A stretch of 64,000 nucleotides of DNA, from NCBI RefSeq assembly GCF_021026295.1, contig NZ_JAJNDA010000009.1, positions 62,001 through 126,000 of the forward strand. Reading direction: 5' to 3'. The notes under the pieces were generated by a model that worked only from the letters and a program-made list of their open reading frames with translations, searched no databases and was not told where the DNA came from. Position numbers and translations under genes: made by a program. Positions 43,509 to 52,682 of this stretch are shown piece after piece; within the stretch, counting starts at the first letter, position 1, and each line of letters opens with the position of its first letter. The stretch comes from Actinomycetospora soli (GTDB lineage: Bacteria > Actinomycetota > Actinomycetes > Mycobacteriales > Pseudonocardiaceae).

Positions 43509-43636
43509 TTCTGCCCGGCAGCAGGTGGCCGGCGTCGGCGTCCGGATCCGGACGATGTAACGCCAACGGGATCTCCGGGCGATGCGCCCCTCGAACGGAC
43601 CTGCGACGACGCGGGTCGGCGAGTCGAGGAGAGCAC

Positions 43637-44750
43637 GTGAGGGTTGGCAGGGGGACCCGCGCCGCCGCGGTCCTGATGGCGGGTCTGGTCGGCGCGGCGG
43701 TGATCGCGCCGGGCGTGGCGTTCGCGCAGGCGACCACGCAGGCGGCGTGCGTCGCCGAGAACGGTACGTGGGACGGAACGACCTGCACCCCCGCCTCCGC
43801 ACCCGACTCCACGGGCGACGGCGGCAGCTCCACCACCGGCACCCCGAGCGACGCGACGGTCGAGCTGACGCCGTCGACCCTGCCGTCCGTCCCGGCAACG
43901 CCCGACTCGCCGACCTCCGATGTCCCGGACACCAGCACGACGACGACGCCGGAGAGCGCCGACGCCACGGAGAACGCAGAGGCCCAGGAGCAGGCCGCCG
44001 ACGACGCCGCCGCGAAGGACGCGGCCGACGCGGTCGCGGCGCAGCAGGTCGCCGCCTCGGCCGTGAGCCCCGCGGAGGTCACCGACTCCCTGCGGAACCT
44101 CACCGGGCTCGACCTCGTGTCGGGCCTGCCCATCGCCGACGCCCTCGAGGACCTGCCGACCGGCAACCTCGACCTCGGCGATCTCGAGATCCCGGAGTTC
44201 CCCCTCGTCCGGCTCCTTCTCGAGCCCGCGGGACGCCTGTCTGTTCCTGGCCAGCAAGGTCACCGTCGACGACGCGATCAAGGGCGCGGTCGGCCAGCAG
44301 TTCGCCTCGTTCTGCGGCGCCCTGCCGGGCTCGTTCGACCCGTCGACCGGCTACGGCAGCCTCCCGGACCTCGTCGTCGTGGTCGACCGGCTCTGCCACC
44401 ACCTCAAGGACACGCACCACCATCACCACCGGGGTGCCTGGTACTCGCGTGACCTCGACTGCGGTGACTTCGACACCCAGGACGCCGCGCAGGCCGTCTA
44501 CGAGGCCGACCGCTCCGACCCGAACAACCTCGACGGCGACAACGACGGCGTCGCGTGCGAGGACAACCCGGACGGCTACCGGACCGTCGTCGCGGACTAC
44601 GACGGCTACCCCCAGGGCGGCGTCGCGACCGGCGACTCCCTCCCGGGCGGTGCGTCCGGCGGTGCGGCCGCCCTCGCGGGTCTCGGCGTCGCGAGCCTGA
44701 CCGGCGCCACCCGCCGTCGGGACGAGGACGAGCACGAGGAGCTGGTGTGA
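43637..44750 (+). pseudogene. Excalibur-domain surface protein, frameshifted in a C run
   Basis: GTG 43637 with a GAGGAGAGC ribosome site opens a secreted protein: signal region ending GVAFAQATT, then a Ser/Thr/Pro/Asp-rich stalk and an Ala-rich helix. The frame continues as far as EIPEF, then runs into Arg/Pro-rich nonsense. Dropping one C from the five-C run at 44200-44204 restores a sensible continuation ([19 protein letters not shown]), then [17 protein letters not shown] and an Excalibur calcium-binding motif [14 protein letters not shown]...[15 protein letters not shown], ending at 44750. The tail SLPGG, a hydrophobic run and RRR resemble a degenerate sortase signal. A sequencing error, true mutation or +1 slippage would all explain it. 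Confidence 0.75.
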
Positions 44751-45364
44751 CGCGCACCCGCTCGCCCCTCCTGGTCTGGGCCCTCGCGGCGCTCGCCGCC
44801 GTGATCGCCCTGACGGTCCTCATGAACGTCGGTCCGAGCTCGGCGCGCACCGGCACGTCTACGGTCTCGGTGCCGGCCGGGGCGGCGACCGAGGCGCTGC
44901 CGCTGGCGGCGTCCGCGCCGGTCGGGATCGAGATCCCGGCGATCGGGGTGACCCGGGACTCGGTGATGAAGCTCGGCTACAACGAGGACCTGTCGCTGCA
45001 GGTCCCCACGGACGCCGCGACGGTGGGCTGGTTCTCCCGCGGCGCCGCCCCCGGGACGAACGGGCCCGCGGTCTTCGCCTCGCACGTGAACTACAAGGGC
45101 GTCGAGGGCGGGTTCGCGCACCTCGACGCGCTCACCGCCGGCGACGAGATCCTGGTGCACCGGGCGGACGGGTCCGCCGTGGTGTTCGTCGTCGACCGGG
45201 TGGAGCAGGCATCGAAGCAGGCCTTCCCCACCGCCCAGGTCTACGGCCCGACCGGGGACGCCCAGATCCGGCTGATCACCTGCGGCGGGGACTTCGACGC
45301 CTCCCGGCGCAGCTACGAGGACAACGTCATCGTCTTCGGGCACGCCGAGCGCGCCTGGCGGTAG
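44747..45364 (+). CDS. Class F sortase
   Basis: 205 residues from GTG 44747, overlapping the Excalibur stop as GTGA. One N-terminal membrane helix ([19 protein letters not shown]), then the sortase barrel: [17 protein letters not shown], catalytic His in FASHVNY, Cys in LITCGGDFD, Arg in SRRSYEDN. Class F sortases of actinobacteria cleave LPxTG-like signals and join proteins to the wall. The gene directly upstream is the obvious substrate candidate. Confidence 0.92.
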   Translation: MTRTRSPLLVWALAALAAVIALTVLMNVGPSSARTGTSTVSVPAGAATEALPLAASAPVGIEIPAIGVTRDSVMKLGYNEDLSLQVPTDAATVGWFSRGAAPGTNGPAVFASHVNYKGVEGGFAHLDALTAGDEILVHRADGSAVVFVVDRVEQASKQAFPTAQVYGPTGDAQIRLITCGGDFDASRRSYEDNVIVFGHAERAWR

Positions 45365-45406
45365 CTCTCTCACGTCATCCTCAGGTCCGGCGGGGACCCT
45401 GGACGC

Positions 45407-46060
45407 ATGACCACCCTCGCGACGCGGCCCACCGTCCCGCTGCATCCGGTCGTCCGGCCCGGCGGGGGGTGGGCCGCGCGCGTGGTCGGCGGGCTCGTGC
45501 TCGCGGTGCTCGGGACGGTCGTCACGGCGGCGAGCTGGCTGCTGCTGGTCGACTCCGCCTCCGGTCGACGCCTCGACCACACGGTGATGGTCGCCGTCGA
45601 GGACGTGTTCTCCGGGGTGCGCGGCGACGTCCTGGACCTGTTGCGGGTGGTCAGCGTGGCCTCGGTCGGGCTGGCCCTGCTCGCGATCGCGGTGATCGGG
45701 CTGTCCCGACGACGGGTCGGTGCGGTCGCCGCGGGCATCACGCTGGTGCTCGTGAGCCAGGCGATCACGCAGGGCCTCAAGGCGGTGCTGCCCCGCGAGG
45801 GCGCGGGCGAGAACTCGCTGCCGAGCGGGCACGTGACCGTGATCAGCGCGCTCGTCGTCGCGACCGTGCTCGTGCTGCCCGCCGCGCTGCGCTACGTGGC
45901 CGCGGCCGCGGGCCTCGTCGTGATCGCCGGGGCGTCGGTCGCGGTGGTCGCCGCGGGCTGGCACCGGCCCGGGGACGTGCTCGCCGCCTACGGGGTGATC
46001 GCGGCGGTCGGGGGCGGGCTGCTCGTGCTGGACGGACTGCGGCGGGCCCTGACCTCCTGA
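45407..46060 (+). CDS. PAP2-family membrane phosphatase
   Basis: 217 residues and five to six membrane helices. The phosphatase motifs are KAVLPREGAGENSLPSGH (with K-x6-RE in place of K-x6-RP) and a final GWHRPGDVLAAYG carrying the catalytic His and Asp. Such enzymes dephosphorylate undecaprenyl pyrophosphate or phosphatidic acid. The E for P change in motif one is a mild deviation. A 14-mer copy occurs inside (45704). Confidence 0.85.
   Translation: MTTLATRPTVPLHPVVRPGGGWAARVVGGLVLAVLGTVVTAASWLLLVDSASGRRLDHTVMVAVEDVFSGVRGDVLDLLRVVSVASVGLALLAIAVIGLSRRRVGAVAAGITLVLVSQAITQGLKAVLPREGAGENSLPSGHVTVISALVVATVLVLPAALRYVAAAAGLVVIAGASVAVVAAGWHRPGDVLAAYGVIAAVGGGLLVLDGLRRALTS
45704..45717 (+). repeat. 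Copy of the dispersed 14-mer TCCCGACGACGGGT
   Basis: Exact copy inside the PAP2 gene, read as SRRRV. Confidence 0.7.
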
Positions 46061-46087
46061 CGCCGTCCTGCCGCGTGGGCGGGACCC

Positions 46088-46831
46088 TCAGACCGGCGCG
46101 CTCGCGTCCACGACCCGGATGCCGCCCAGGGAACGCTCGGAGACGTCCGACCACCCGAGGTCGCGCAGCGCGCCCGAGAGCTCGCCCGGCCCGAAGAACC
46201 GCGCCTGGCCGACCCGGGCGAACAGCTCGCTCAACGGTCGCAGCAGGCCCGGCGCGTGGGCCGGCACCGCGAAGGCCGCGGTCCCCGCGGGCCGCAGGAC
46301 CCGGGTGATCTCCCCGAGCGCGGTGGGCAGGTCGGGGACCAGGTGCAGGCACAGCGAGCAGGACACGGCGTCCACCGCGGCGTCGCGGTACGGCAGCGCC
46401 ATGGCGTCGACGCGGGCGAAGTCGACCTGCGCGAAGGCGGTCGACCGGGCGGCGCGCGCGAGCATCGACTCGGAGAGGTCCGCCGCGAGCACCAGGCCCC
46501 GGCGCCCGACCGCCCGGGCGAGCCGGCGGGTGAGGGTGCCCGGGCCGCAGGCCAGGTCGAGCACCGTCTCGCCGCCGACGAGGCCGAGGCGCTCGTCGAC
46601 CCGGTAGAAGGCGCGCAGGTTGCCGCCGCCGACCAGGCCGGGGACGTAGGCCTCCACCCGGTCGCCCACCGCGAGCAGCCCGTCGTAGCCGCTCGCACCC
46701 GACGTCGACTCCCACGCGTCCTGGATGCGACCGCGCGAGCCGGGCCGGCCGTGCACGAGGTCGAGCCACGGACCGCTCGTGTCGGCGGGGACGTCGTCGA
46801 GCAGGGCCAGCTGCCGGTCCCGCGCGGTCAC
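46088..46831 (-). CDS. Class I SAM-dependent methyltransferase
   Basis: 247 residues from GTG 46831, overlapping the acyltransferase stop as GTGA. YVPGLVGGGNLRAFYRVDER precedes the SAM loop VLDLACGPGTLTRRLARA, then LAADLSESMLARA, and CSLCLHLVPDLPTALGEITRVL. The layout is UbiE/MenG-like. Because it is translationally coupled to a WS/DGAT gene, it may act on a lipid or fatty acyl substrate, but that is only inference. Confidence 0.85.
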   Translation of the reverse strand: MTARDRQLALLDDVPADTSGPWLDLVHGRPGSRGRIQDAWESTSGASGYDGLLAVGDRVEAYVPGLVGGGNLRAFYRVDERLGLVGGETVLDLACGPGTLTRRLARAVGRRGLVLAADLSESMLARAARSTAFAQVDFARVDAMALPYRDAAVDAVSCSLCLHLVPDLPTALGEITRVLRPAGTAAFAVPAHAPGLLRPLSELFARVGQARFFGPGELSGALRDLGWSDVSERSLGGIRVVDASAPV

Positions 46832-48315
46832 GACCCGTCCGGGGAGTGCAGGGCGTGGAACTCCTCGGCGATGAGGTCGACCAGGCGGCGCAGGTCCGGC
46901 ACGAGGCGGGCGCAGGACACGAGGCCGATGTCGACCGACCCGTCGTAGCTCTGCACCGTGATGTTCAGGCCCTGGCCGTCGGCGACCGCGCTCACCGGGT
47001 AGTAGTGCCGCGCCCGCGCCCCGGACATGTACAGCGGCTCCTGCGGGCCGGGCACGTTCGAGACGATCACGTTGAACGGGACGAGGCCGCGGGCCGCCGT
47101 CCGCGTCGTGACCCGGCTGATCAGCGTGGTCAGCGCCGGGACGCCCAGGCTCGCGCCCTCCGGGGCGAGTGCGCCGGGCGTCGCCCGGAACACCGCCTTC
47201 GCGGTCTGCAGGGCGCGGTGCGACGCGGCGAGGCGCTCGTCGCGATCGGCGACGTCGGTCGGCAGGGACGCGACGGTGGCCGACACCCGGTTCGTCCACC
47301 TGTCCGGCTCCCCGCCGGTGCGCAGCGAGACCGGGATCATCGCCGAGAGCGGGGCGTCGGGCAGCGCGTCGTGCTCGAGCAGGTAGGTGCGCAGCGCGCC
47401 CGCGCAGGCGGCGACCACGACGTCGTTCACGGTGGCGTCGTGCGCCTTCCCGGCGGCCTTCACCTCGTCGAGGGGCACCGAACGCCGGGCGAACCGGCGG
47501 TAGCGGCTGACCGGGGCGTTGAACGGCGTCGCCGGGGCGGGGGTCGCGGGCAGTCGGGGCGACTCGGCGTCGCCGTCGCGTGCGCGCCCGACGTTGAGCA
47601 CCGCGCCGAGCTGTCCGCGCAGGCTGCGCCGGACCCGGTCGGCGAGGTCGATGACGGCGGGATGGCGCGTCGCGGTCGCGACCTGCTGCCCGGCCTGCGC
47701 GGCGAGCAGCAGCGCCCGGCCGGGGCGCTGGAGGCCGTGCCAGGCGGCGCGCCCGAGCAGCCCCGGGAACGACGGCGGGTCCTCCGGGCTCCACCGTCCG
47801 GCGTCGGACGGCCGCTCCGCGTCCGGGGCGTCGTCGAGCATGAGCGTGAGCAGCTCCGCGCCGGAGGCCCCGTCGACCGCCGCGTGGTGGACCATCGTCA
47901 GCAGCGCGAACCGGCCGTGCGGGGACTCCTCGGTGGGCGCGAGCCCCTCGATGACGTGCGAGACCCACAGCGGGTGCTCGCGGTCCATCGGACCGGCGAT
48001 GAGTCGCCCGACGAGCTCGTCGAGCTGCTCGTCCGTGCCGGGCGGCGGCACCGCCGAGTGCCGGACGTGGAAGTCCAGGTCGAAGTCGGGGTCGGCGATC
48101 CAGTACGGGTGGTCCAGTCCGAGCGGCACCTCCACCAGCCGCCGCCGGAGCGGTTCGAGCAGGTGCAGGCGGTCGGCGAGCTGGCGGCGCCAGGCCGTGA
48201 AGGGCTCGTAGTCCGGGTCCGGCTTGTCGAGCACCACGAGTTGGCTGACGTGGGTGAACTGGTGGTCGTCCTCGGCGGCGAGGAACACCGCGTCCAGACC
48301 CGACAACTGCTGCAC
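46828..48315 (-). CDS. Wax ester synthase/diacylglycerol acyltransferase (WS/DGAT)
   Basis: 495 residues from GTG 48315 (QQLSGLDAVFLAAEDDHQ, the standard family start). The catalytic MVHHAAVDGAS (HHxxxDG) lies near residue 143; PLSAMIPVSLRT and the C-terminal NVIVSNVPGPQEPLYMSG and GLNITVQSYDG are conserved. These enzymes esterify acyl-CoA with diacylglycerol or fatty alcohol to make storage triglyceride or wax. Full length. Confidence 0.93.
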   Translation of the reverse strand: MQQLSGLDAVFLAAEDDHQFTHVSQLVVLDKPDPDYEPFTAWRRQLADRLHLLEPLRRRLVEVPLGLDHPYWIADPDFDLDFHVRHSAVPPPGTDEQLDELVGRLIAGPMDREHPLWVSHVIEGLAPTEESPHGRFALLTMVHHAAVDGASGAELLTLMLDDAPDAERPSDAGRWSPEDPPSFPGLLGRAAWHGLQRPGRALLLAAQAGQQVATATRHPAVIDLADRVRRSLRGQLGAVLNVGRARDGDAESPRLPATPAPATPFNAPVSRYRRFARRSVPLDEVKAAGKAHDATVNDVVVAACAGALRTYLLEHDALPDAPLSAMIPVSLRTGGEPDRWTNRVSATVASLPTDVADRDERLAASHRALQTAKAVFRATPGALAPEGASLGVPALTTLISRVTTRTAARGLVPFNVIVSNVPGPQEPLYMSGARARHYYPVSAVADGQGLNITVQSYDGSVDIGLVSCARLVPDLRRLVDLIAEEFHALHSPDGS

Positions 48316-48577
48316 GCGTCTCCTCCCACCGGCCCCGACGCCCTGTGGGCAGGAGTCTGGTCGGTGGCGGGGACGGCGGCCAGTCGGCCGAGTCCTGACC
48401 ACGGAGAGCGAGATGCGGTGACGCACGGTGTCACCGGGTCGGCGGATCCAGAAAGTCGCGACGTCGCCCGTAACGGTGGCGCGCCGGGCGCGTTAGGGGC
48501 TCTGAGTGGTCATGCCGCCGTACGTCGGGGGACGGCGGCGGGCCCGGAGGACGACATCCGCTTCGGAGAGGAACCCC

Positions 48578-49192
48578 ATGGCTCGCCCGCGCCACGCCAT
48601 GCGTGTGCACCCCCTGCGTTCGAAGGGCGTGGTCGTCGGTGTCCCCGTCGCGGCCGCGGTCGCGTTCGGTGCGCACTCGGTGCTGGGCGTCACGCCCCTC
48701 TCCGACCAGCAGGACGTCCCCGCGAGCGCGGCGGCGCCGTCGGCGGCCCCGCTGCAGAGCTACGGCCTGGCGGCCACGCCGCCGCCCACGACGCTCGACC
48801 TGCTCTCCGCGCCCGGTGACGAGACCCCGGCGTCGGCCCCGACCGCCGACGCGTCGTCCTCGCCCGCGACGCGCGCCGACACGACCACGACGAAGATCGC
48901 GGGCGGTCGGGCGACCGGCGCGTCGGCGGCGCCCACCGCGCAGGCCGAGACGCTCCCGATCGCGGCCCCGGCCGCCGCGCCTGCACCGTCGATGATGACG
49001 TTCTCCGGCGGCGACGCCCCGCAGGCGCGGACGGCCGCCGCCGCGCCGCAGCGGTCCGCCCCGCAGGAGCAGGTCGCGTCCCAGCCGCAGGCGGCCGAGG
49101 ACGACGGCGGGTCGCAGCGCTCCTCGGGCGGGGCGCTGCTCGGACTCGACCTCGGCGTCGCGAAGGTCTCGGTGCTCTCCTTCGGCGGGTGA
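48578..49192 (+). CDS. Small secreted Ala/Pro/Ser-rich protein of unknown function
   Basis: 204 residues from ATG 48578, with a GGAGAGG ribosome site. A basic start and hydrophobic segment (VVVGVPVAAAVAFGAHSVLG) suggest export or a membrane anchor. The rest is a low-complexity chain rich in Ala, Pro, Ser and Thr, without Cys, ending in GGALLGLDLGVAKVSVLSFGG-like hydrophobic residues. I recognise no domain. It may be a wall-spanning protein. Confidence 0.6.
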   Translation: MARPRHAMRVHPLRSKGVVVGVPVAAAVAFGAHSVLGVTPLSDQQDVPASAAAPSAAPLQSYGLAATPPPTTLDLLSAPGDETPASAPTADASSSPATRADTTTTKIAGGRATGASAAPTAQAETLPIAAPAAAPAPSMMTFSGGDAPQARTAAAAPQRSAPQEQVASQPQAAEDDGGSQRSSGGALLGLDLGVAKVSVLSFGG

Positions 49193-49229
49193 TCGACCGG
49201 CGGACCGGCCTGCGGAAGGATGCCGGTCC

Positions 49230-50111
49230 ATGAGCAAGGCCCTCGACGAACTCGTCGGTGACGTCCTGGACCTCGAGGACATCGAGCGCGACATCTTCCG
49301 CGGCCGCAGCCCGCAGGAGTCGTTGCTGCGTGTCTTCGGCGGCCAGGTCGCCGCCCAGGCGATGGTGGCCGCCGGGCGCACGGTCGACGACGACCGCGCC
49401 GTCCACTCCCTGCACGGCTACTTCCTGCGCCCGGGCGACCCGTTCGCCCCGATCGTCTACGAGGTCGACCGGGCCCGCGACGGCCGGTCGTTCACCACGC
49501 GCCGGGTCACCGCGGTGCAGCACGGCGAGACGATCTTCACGATGTCGGCGTCGTTCCAGCGCCCGGAGGAGGGCGTGGAGCACCAGGCGCCGATGCCGGA
49601 GACCCCCGGCCCGGACGGGCTCGCGCGCCGGGACATGCCGCCGGTCCCTGCCGACCGCCCCGCCTGGACGACGACGGGCAAGGCGCTGACCTGGCCGCTC
49701 GACGTCCGCTACGTCGATCACGCGCCGTGGGACGACACCGCCGACCGTCCGCCCCGCAACCGGGTCTGGATCCGCGCGGACGGCGACCTGCCCGACCCGT
49801 CCGCCCCGGGCGGGCGGCTGCTGCACGTCTGCGTGCTGACCTACGCCAGCGACCTTACCCTGCTCGAGGCGGCCGTCTTCCCGCACGTGCAGGGCGGCGC
49901 CGCGGCCCGCGACGTCAGCCTCGCGAGCCTCGACCACGCCGTCTGGTTCCACCGGCCGTTCCGCGCCGACGACTGGCTGCTCTACGTGCAGGAGTCACCG
50001 AACGCGGGCGGCGGGCGCGGCCTCGCGTCGGGCCGGCTCTACCGCGCCGACGGGACCCTGGTGGCGAGCGTCGTGCAGGAGGGCCTCATCCGGCGTCGCC
50101 GCCCGGCCTGA
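49230..50111 (+). CDS. tesB: Acyl-CoA thioesterase II (TesB)
   Basis: 293 residues, a double hotdog. N-terminal hotdog: FRGRSPQESLLRVFGGQVAAQAM, VHSLHGYFLRPGDP, and RDGRSFTTRRVTAVQ. C-terminal hotdog: ASLDHAVWFHRPFRADDWLLY with the catalytic Asp, then QESPNAGGGRGLASGRLY and VASVVQEGLIR with the catalytic Gln. It hydrolyses acyl-CoA to free fatty acid and CoA in the cytoplasm. Followed by a long palindrome. Confidence 0.95.
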   Translation: MSKALDELVGDVLDLEDIERDIFRGRSPQESLLRVFGGQVAAQAMVAAGRTVDDDRAVHSLHGYFLRPGDPFAPIVYEVDRARDGRSFTTRRVTAVQHGETIFTMSASFQRPEEGVEHQAPMPETPGPDGLARRDMPPVPADRPAWTTTGKALTWPLDVRYVDHAPWDDTADRPPRNRVWIRADGDLPDPSAPGGRLLHVCVLTYASDLTLLEAAVFPHVQGGAAARDVSLASLDHAVWFHRPFRADDWLLYVQESPNAGGGRGLASGRLYRADGTLVASVVQEGLIRRRRPA

Positions 50112-50117
50112 CCCGCG

Positions 50118-50172
50118 TGGCAGGAAAGCGTCGTTGCTGTCACGCGGTGACAGCAACGACGCTTTCCTGCCA
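50118..50172. repeat. Perfect long palindrome between convergent genes (family member 1)
   Basis: Two perfectly complementary 26-nt arms (50118-50143 and 50147-50172) with a 3-nt loop, GCG. The right arm (GTGACAGCAACGACGC...) is identical to the one at 62785-62810. It lies between the tesB stop and the end of the BVMO gene. It may act as a terminator, but the sequence identity with the second copy points to a mobile or dispersed repeat. Confidence 0.85.
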
Positions 50173-50198
50173 TCGGGCGGGGCGGCACCGGGAGGTGC

Positions 50199-51725
50199 TC
50201 AGACCGGGGACGGGACCGCCGCGCGGGCATCCGGGCCGGCCGCACCCGTCGTCGGGAAGTCCGCGGCGCGGCCGAAGAACTCGAAGTCCTCGGGTCGGAA
50301 GCGTCGGGTCTCGGCCCAGTACCGCACGGTGAAGCCGGGCCAGATGGTCCGGTTCACCCCGGCGGAGTCGAGGTACCACGACGTGCAGCCCCCGCGTGTC
50401 CAGATGCCCTTCTCCAGGCGTTCCATGACGGCGGCGTTGGACCGCTGCATCACCTCGGAGCGGACGTCGAGGCCCGAGCAGCCGTAGCCGTGGACCGCCG
50501 AGATCGCCTGGGCGACGTAGCGCGCCTGGCACTCGATCATGAACACGACGGAGTTGTGGCCGAGACCGGTGTTCGGGCCGAGCAGGAGGAACAGGTTCGG
50601 GAAGTCGGTGACCGTGATCCCGTAGTGCGTCCGCATCCCGAGGTCGCCCCACGTCTCGCGCAGGGTGCGCCCGCCGCGGCCGGTGAACGTCAGGCCTTCG
50701 AAGGCGTCGGTGACGTGGAAGCCGGTGCCGTAGATGATGACGTCGGCCGGGTGCTCGACGCCGTCGTGGTCGACCACGCCGTGCTCGGTCACCTCGGCGA
50801 TCCCGCTCGACACCACGTCGACGTTCGGGCGCGCGAGGGCCGGGTAGTAGTCGTTCGACACGAGCACCCGCTTGCAGCCCAGCGAGTAGCGCGGGGTCAG
50901 CCGGTCGACGAGGTCCGGGTCGGAGATCGAGCGTTCGATGTGCTTGCGCGCCACCCACTCGGCGGGGCGCAGCAGCTCCGGTCGGCTCATGAACCCGAAC
51001 GCCCGGGACTCGAGGCCGGCGTAGAGCGCGGCCCGGTACGCGCGCTGCACGACCGGCGCCTTCTCGAAGAGCCGCTTGCGCCACTCGCCGATCGGGTGGT
51101 CGCCCTTCGGCAGCACCCACGCCGGGGTCCGCTGGAAGAGCGTGAGCTGCGCGGCGAGCGGGGCGATGCGGGGCACGAACTGGATCGCGCTGGCCCCGGT
51201 CCCGACGACCGCCACGCGCTTGCCGCGCAGGTCCACGTCGTGGCGCCACTGCGCCGAGTGGAACGTCTCGCCGCGGAAGCGCTCCGCGCCCGGCAGCGTC
51301 GGCGTCGACGGCAGGTGCAGGGCGCCCACGCCGGAGATCAGGAAGCGGCAGCGGTACTCACCGGTCGTCGTGTGGACCGTCCAGGTCCGCGACTCCTCGT
51401 CCCACGTCGCGCCGGTCATCTCCGTGGAGAACCGGACGAGCCGACGCAGGTCGTGCCGGTCGGCGAGCCGCTCGAGGTAGTCGTGGATCTCCGGCTGGGG
51501 CGAGTACGAGCGCGACCAGTCCGGGTTCGGGTCGGTCGAGAGCGAGTACATGTGCGACGGGATGTCGCACGCGCACCCGGGGTAGGTGTTGTCCCGCCAC
51601 GTGCCCCCGACGCCGCGGTCGGCCTTCTCCAGGATCACGACGTCGGTGATCCCCGCCTCGCGCAGCGCGAGCGCCTGCCCGAGCCCGGAGAACCCGGTCC
51701 CGACGATCACGACCTCACTGAACAA
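50199..51725 (-). CDS. FAD/NADPH-dependent Baeyer-Villiger monooxygenase
   Basis: 508 residues from TTG 51725, supported by an AAGGAGG ribosome site 7 bases upstream. FAD motif VVIVGTGFSGLGQALALRE, then GGTWRDNTYPGCACDIPSH, the BVMO fingerprint FRGETFHSAQWRHD, a second Rossmann motif VAVVGTGASAIQFVP, and YGTGFHVTDAF. Such enzymes insert oxygen next to a ketone to give an ester. The alpha/beta hydrolase gene directly upstream overlaps by 11 nt and could cleave that ester. Third gene of the operon. Confidence 0.93.
   Translation of the reverse strand: MFSEVVIVGTGFSGLGQALALREAGITDVVILEKADRGVGGTWRDNTYPGCACDIPSHMYSLSTDPNPDWSRSYSPQPEIHDYLERLADRHDLRRLVRFSTEMTGATWDEESRTWTVHTTTGEYRCRFLISGVGALHLPSTPTLPGAERFRGETFHSAQWRHDVDLRGKRVAVVGTGASAIQFVPRIAPLAAQLTLFQRTPAWVLPKGDHPIGEWRKRLFEKAPVVQRAYRAALYAGLESRAFGFMSRPELLRPAEWVARKHIERSISDPDLVDRLTPRYSLGCKRVLVSNDYYPALARPNVDVVSSGIAEVTEHGVVDHDGVEHPADVIIYGTGFHVTDAFEGLTFTGRGGRTLRETWGDLGMRTHYGITVTDFPNLFLLLGPNTGLGHNSVVFMIECQARYVAQAISAVHGYGCSGLDVRSEVMQRSNAAVMERLEKGIWTRGGCTSWYLDSAGVNRTIWPGFTVRYWAETRRFRPEDFEFFGRAADFPTTGAAGPDARAAVPSPV
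50244..50257 (-). repeat. Copy of the dispersed 14-mer
   Basis: Exact copy inside the 3' end of the BVMO gene, read on the minus strand as FPTTG. Confidence 0.7.
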
Positions 51726-52680
51726 GGGACGCCTCCTTCTCGACGGCAGGTGCGGGGACGCCGGCGGCCTCGAGGAGGCCCTGCAGGTGCGCGGCCACCT
51801 CCGGCGACCGTTCGAAGGTGATCATGTGGCCCGCGCCCGGGAGCACGACGAGCTCGGCGTCGGGCAGGGCGGCGGCGATGGTGTGCGCGTGGTCGACCGG
51901 GCAGAGCCGGTCCCGCGAGCCCACGAGGACCACCGTCGGGACGCCGTGCAGCGACTCCAACGACGACGTCCGCCGGTGCTCGCCGATCGAGTTGCGGAAG
52001 GCGAGGACGGCGACCGGGTCGGCCGCGAAGGTCTGCTCGGCGACGCTGAGCACGTCCGCGCGGCGGGGCCGGCGGCCGAACACGAGGGCCTGCACGAGCG
52101 GCGCGAGGGCGATCGACCGCGCGTGGGTGCCGCTGCCCTCGGGATCGGCGCGCGCGACCGGCGCCCGGTTGCCCAACGAGGCCAGGAACGGCATCACGGC
52201 GCGCTCCCCGTGGGCGACGAAGGCGCCCCGGCGGCCGGGCAGGCCGAGGGTCAGCTCGGCCATGTCGTCGCTGGCGGTCGCGACGAAGCCGGCGCCGCGC
52301 ACCCGCTCGCGCACCAGGTCGGGGTGCCGCTCGGCCAGCGCCATGAGCGTCATGCCGCCCATGGAGTGGCCGGCGAGGACCACCGGACCGTCGACGTGGT
52401 CGCGCAGCAGGGCCGCGAGGTCGTCGGCGGCCTTGCCGATCGTGGACGCGTGCTCGCCGCCGGACTCCGACCCGCCGTGCCCGCGGTGGTCGTAGCGCAC
52501 GATCTCGCTCGTCACGCCCGCGCGGCGCAGGTCGCGGACGACGCGGTCCCAGGTCCGGAGATCCTGGGACCAGCCGTGGGCGAGGACCAGGGTGGGCACA
52601 CCGGCCGTCCGGGACCCGCTCCGCGCCACGCGCAGCGTGATCCCGGTGGCGAGGGACAGCGGACCGACGGATTCGTCCAT
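51715..52680 (-). CDS. Alpha/beta hydrolase
   Basis: 321 residues from ATG 52680. VLAHGWSQDLRTWDRV (oxyanion), nucleophile GHSMGGMTLMALA near residue 95, VGSRDRLCPVDHA carrying the acid, and GAGHMITFERSPEV with the catalytic His. The mid region (residues 130-190) is a cap. It is likely an esterase or lactonase that handles the product of the neighbouring monooxygenase (inference). It starts 2 bp after the diiron gene and overlaps the BVMO start. Confidence 0.9.
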   Translation of the reverse strand: MDESVGPLSLATGITLRVARSGSRTAGVPTLVLAHGWSQDLRTWDRVVRDLRRAGVTSEIVRYDHRGHGGSESGGEHASTIGKAADDLAALLRDHVDGPVVLAGHSMGGMTLMALAERHPDLVRERVRGAGFVATASDDMAELTLGLPGRRGAFVAHGERAVMPFLASLGNRAPVARADPEGSGTHARSIALAPLVQALVFGRRPRRADVLSVAEQTFAADPVAVLAFRNSIGEHRRTSSLESLHGVPTVVLVGSRDRLCPVDHAHTIAAALPDAELVVLPGAGHMITFERSPEVAAHLQGLLEAAGVPAPAVEKEASLVQ

Positions 52681-52682
52681 GA

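Noticed and set aside
43637-44452. Separate intact gene ending at 44452
   Set aside because: The part after about 44200 is Arg/Pro-rich off-frame sequence, while the other frame continues with Cys and Excalibur motifs; one frameshifted gene explains both.
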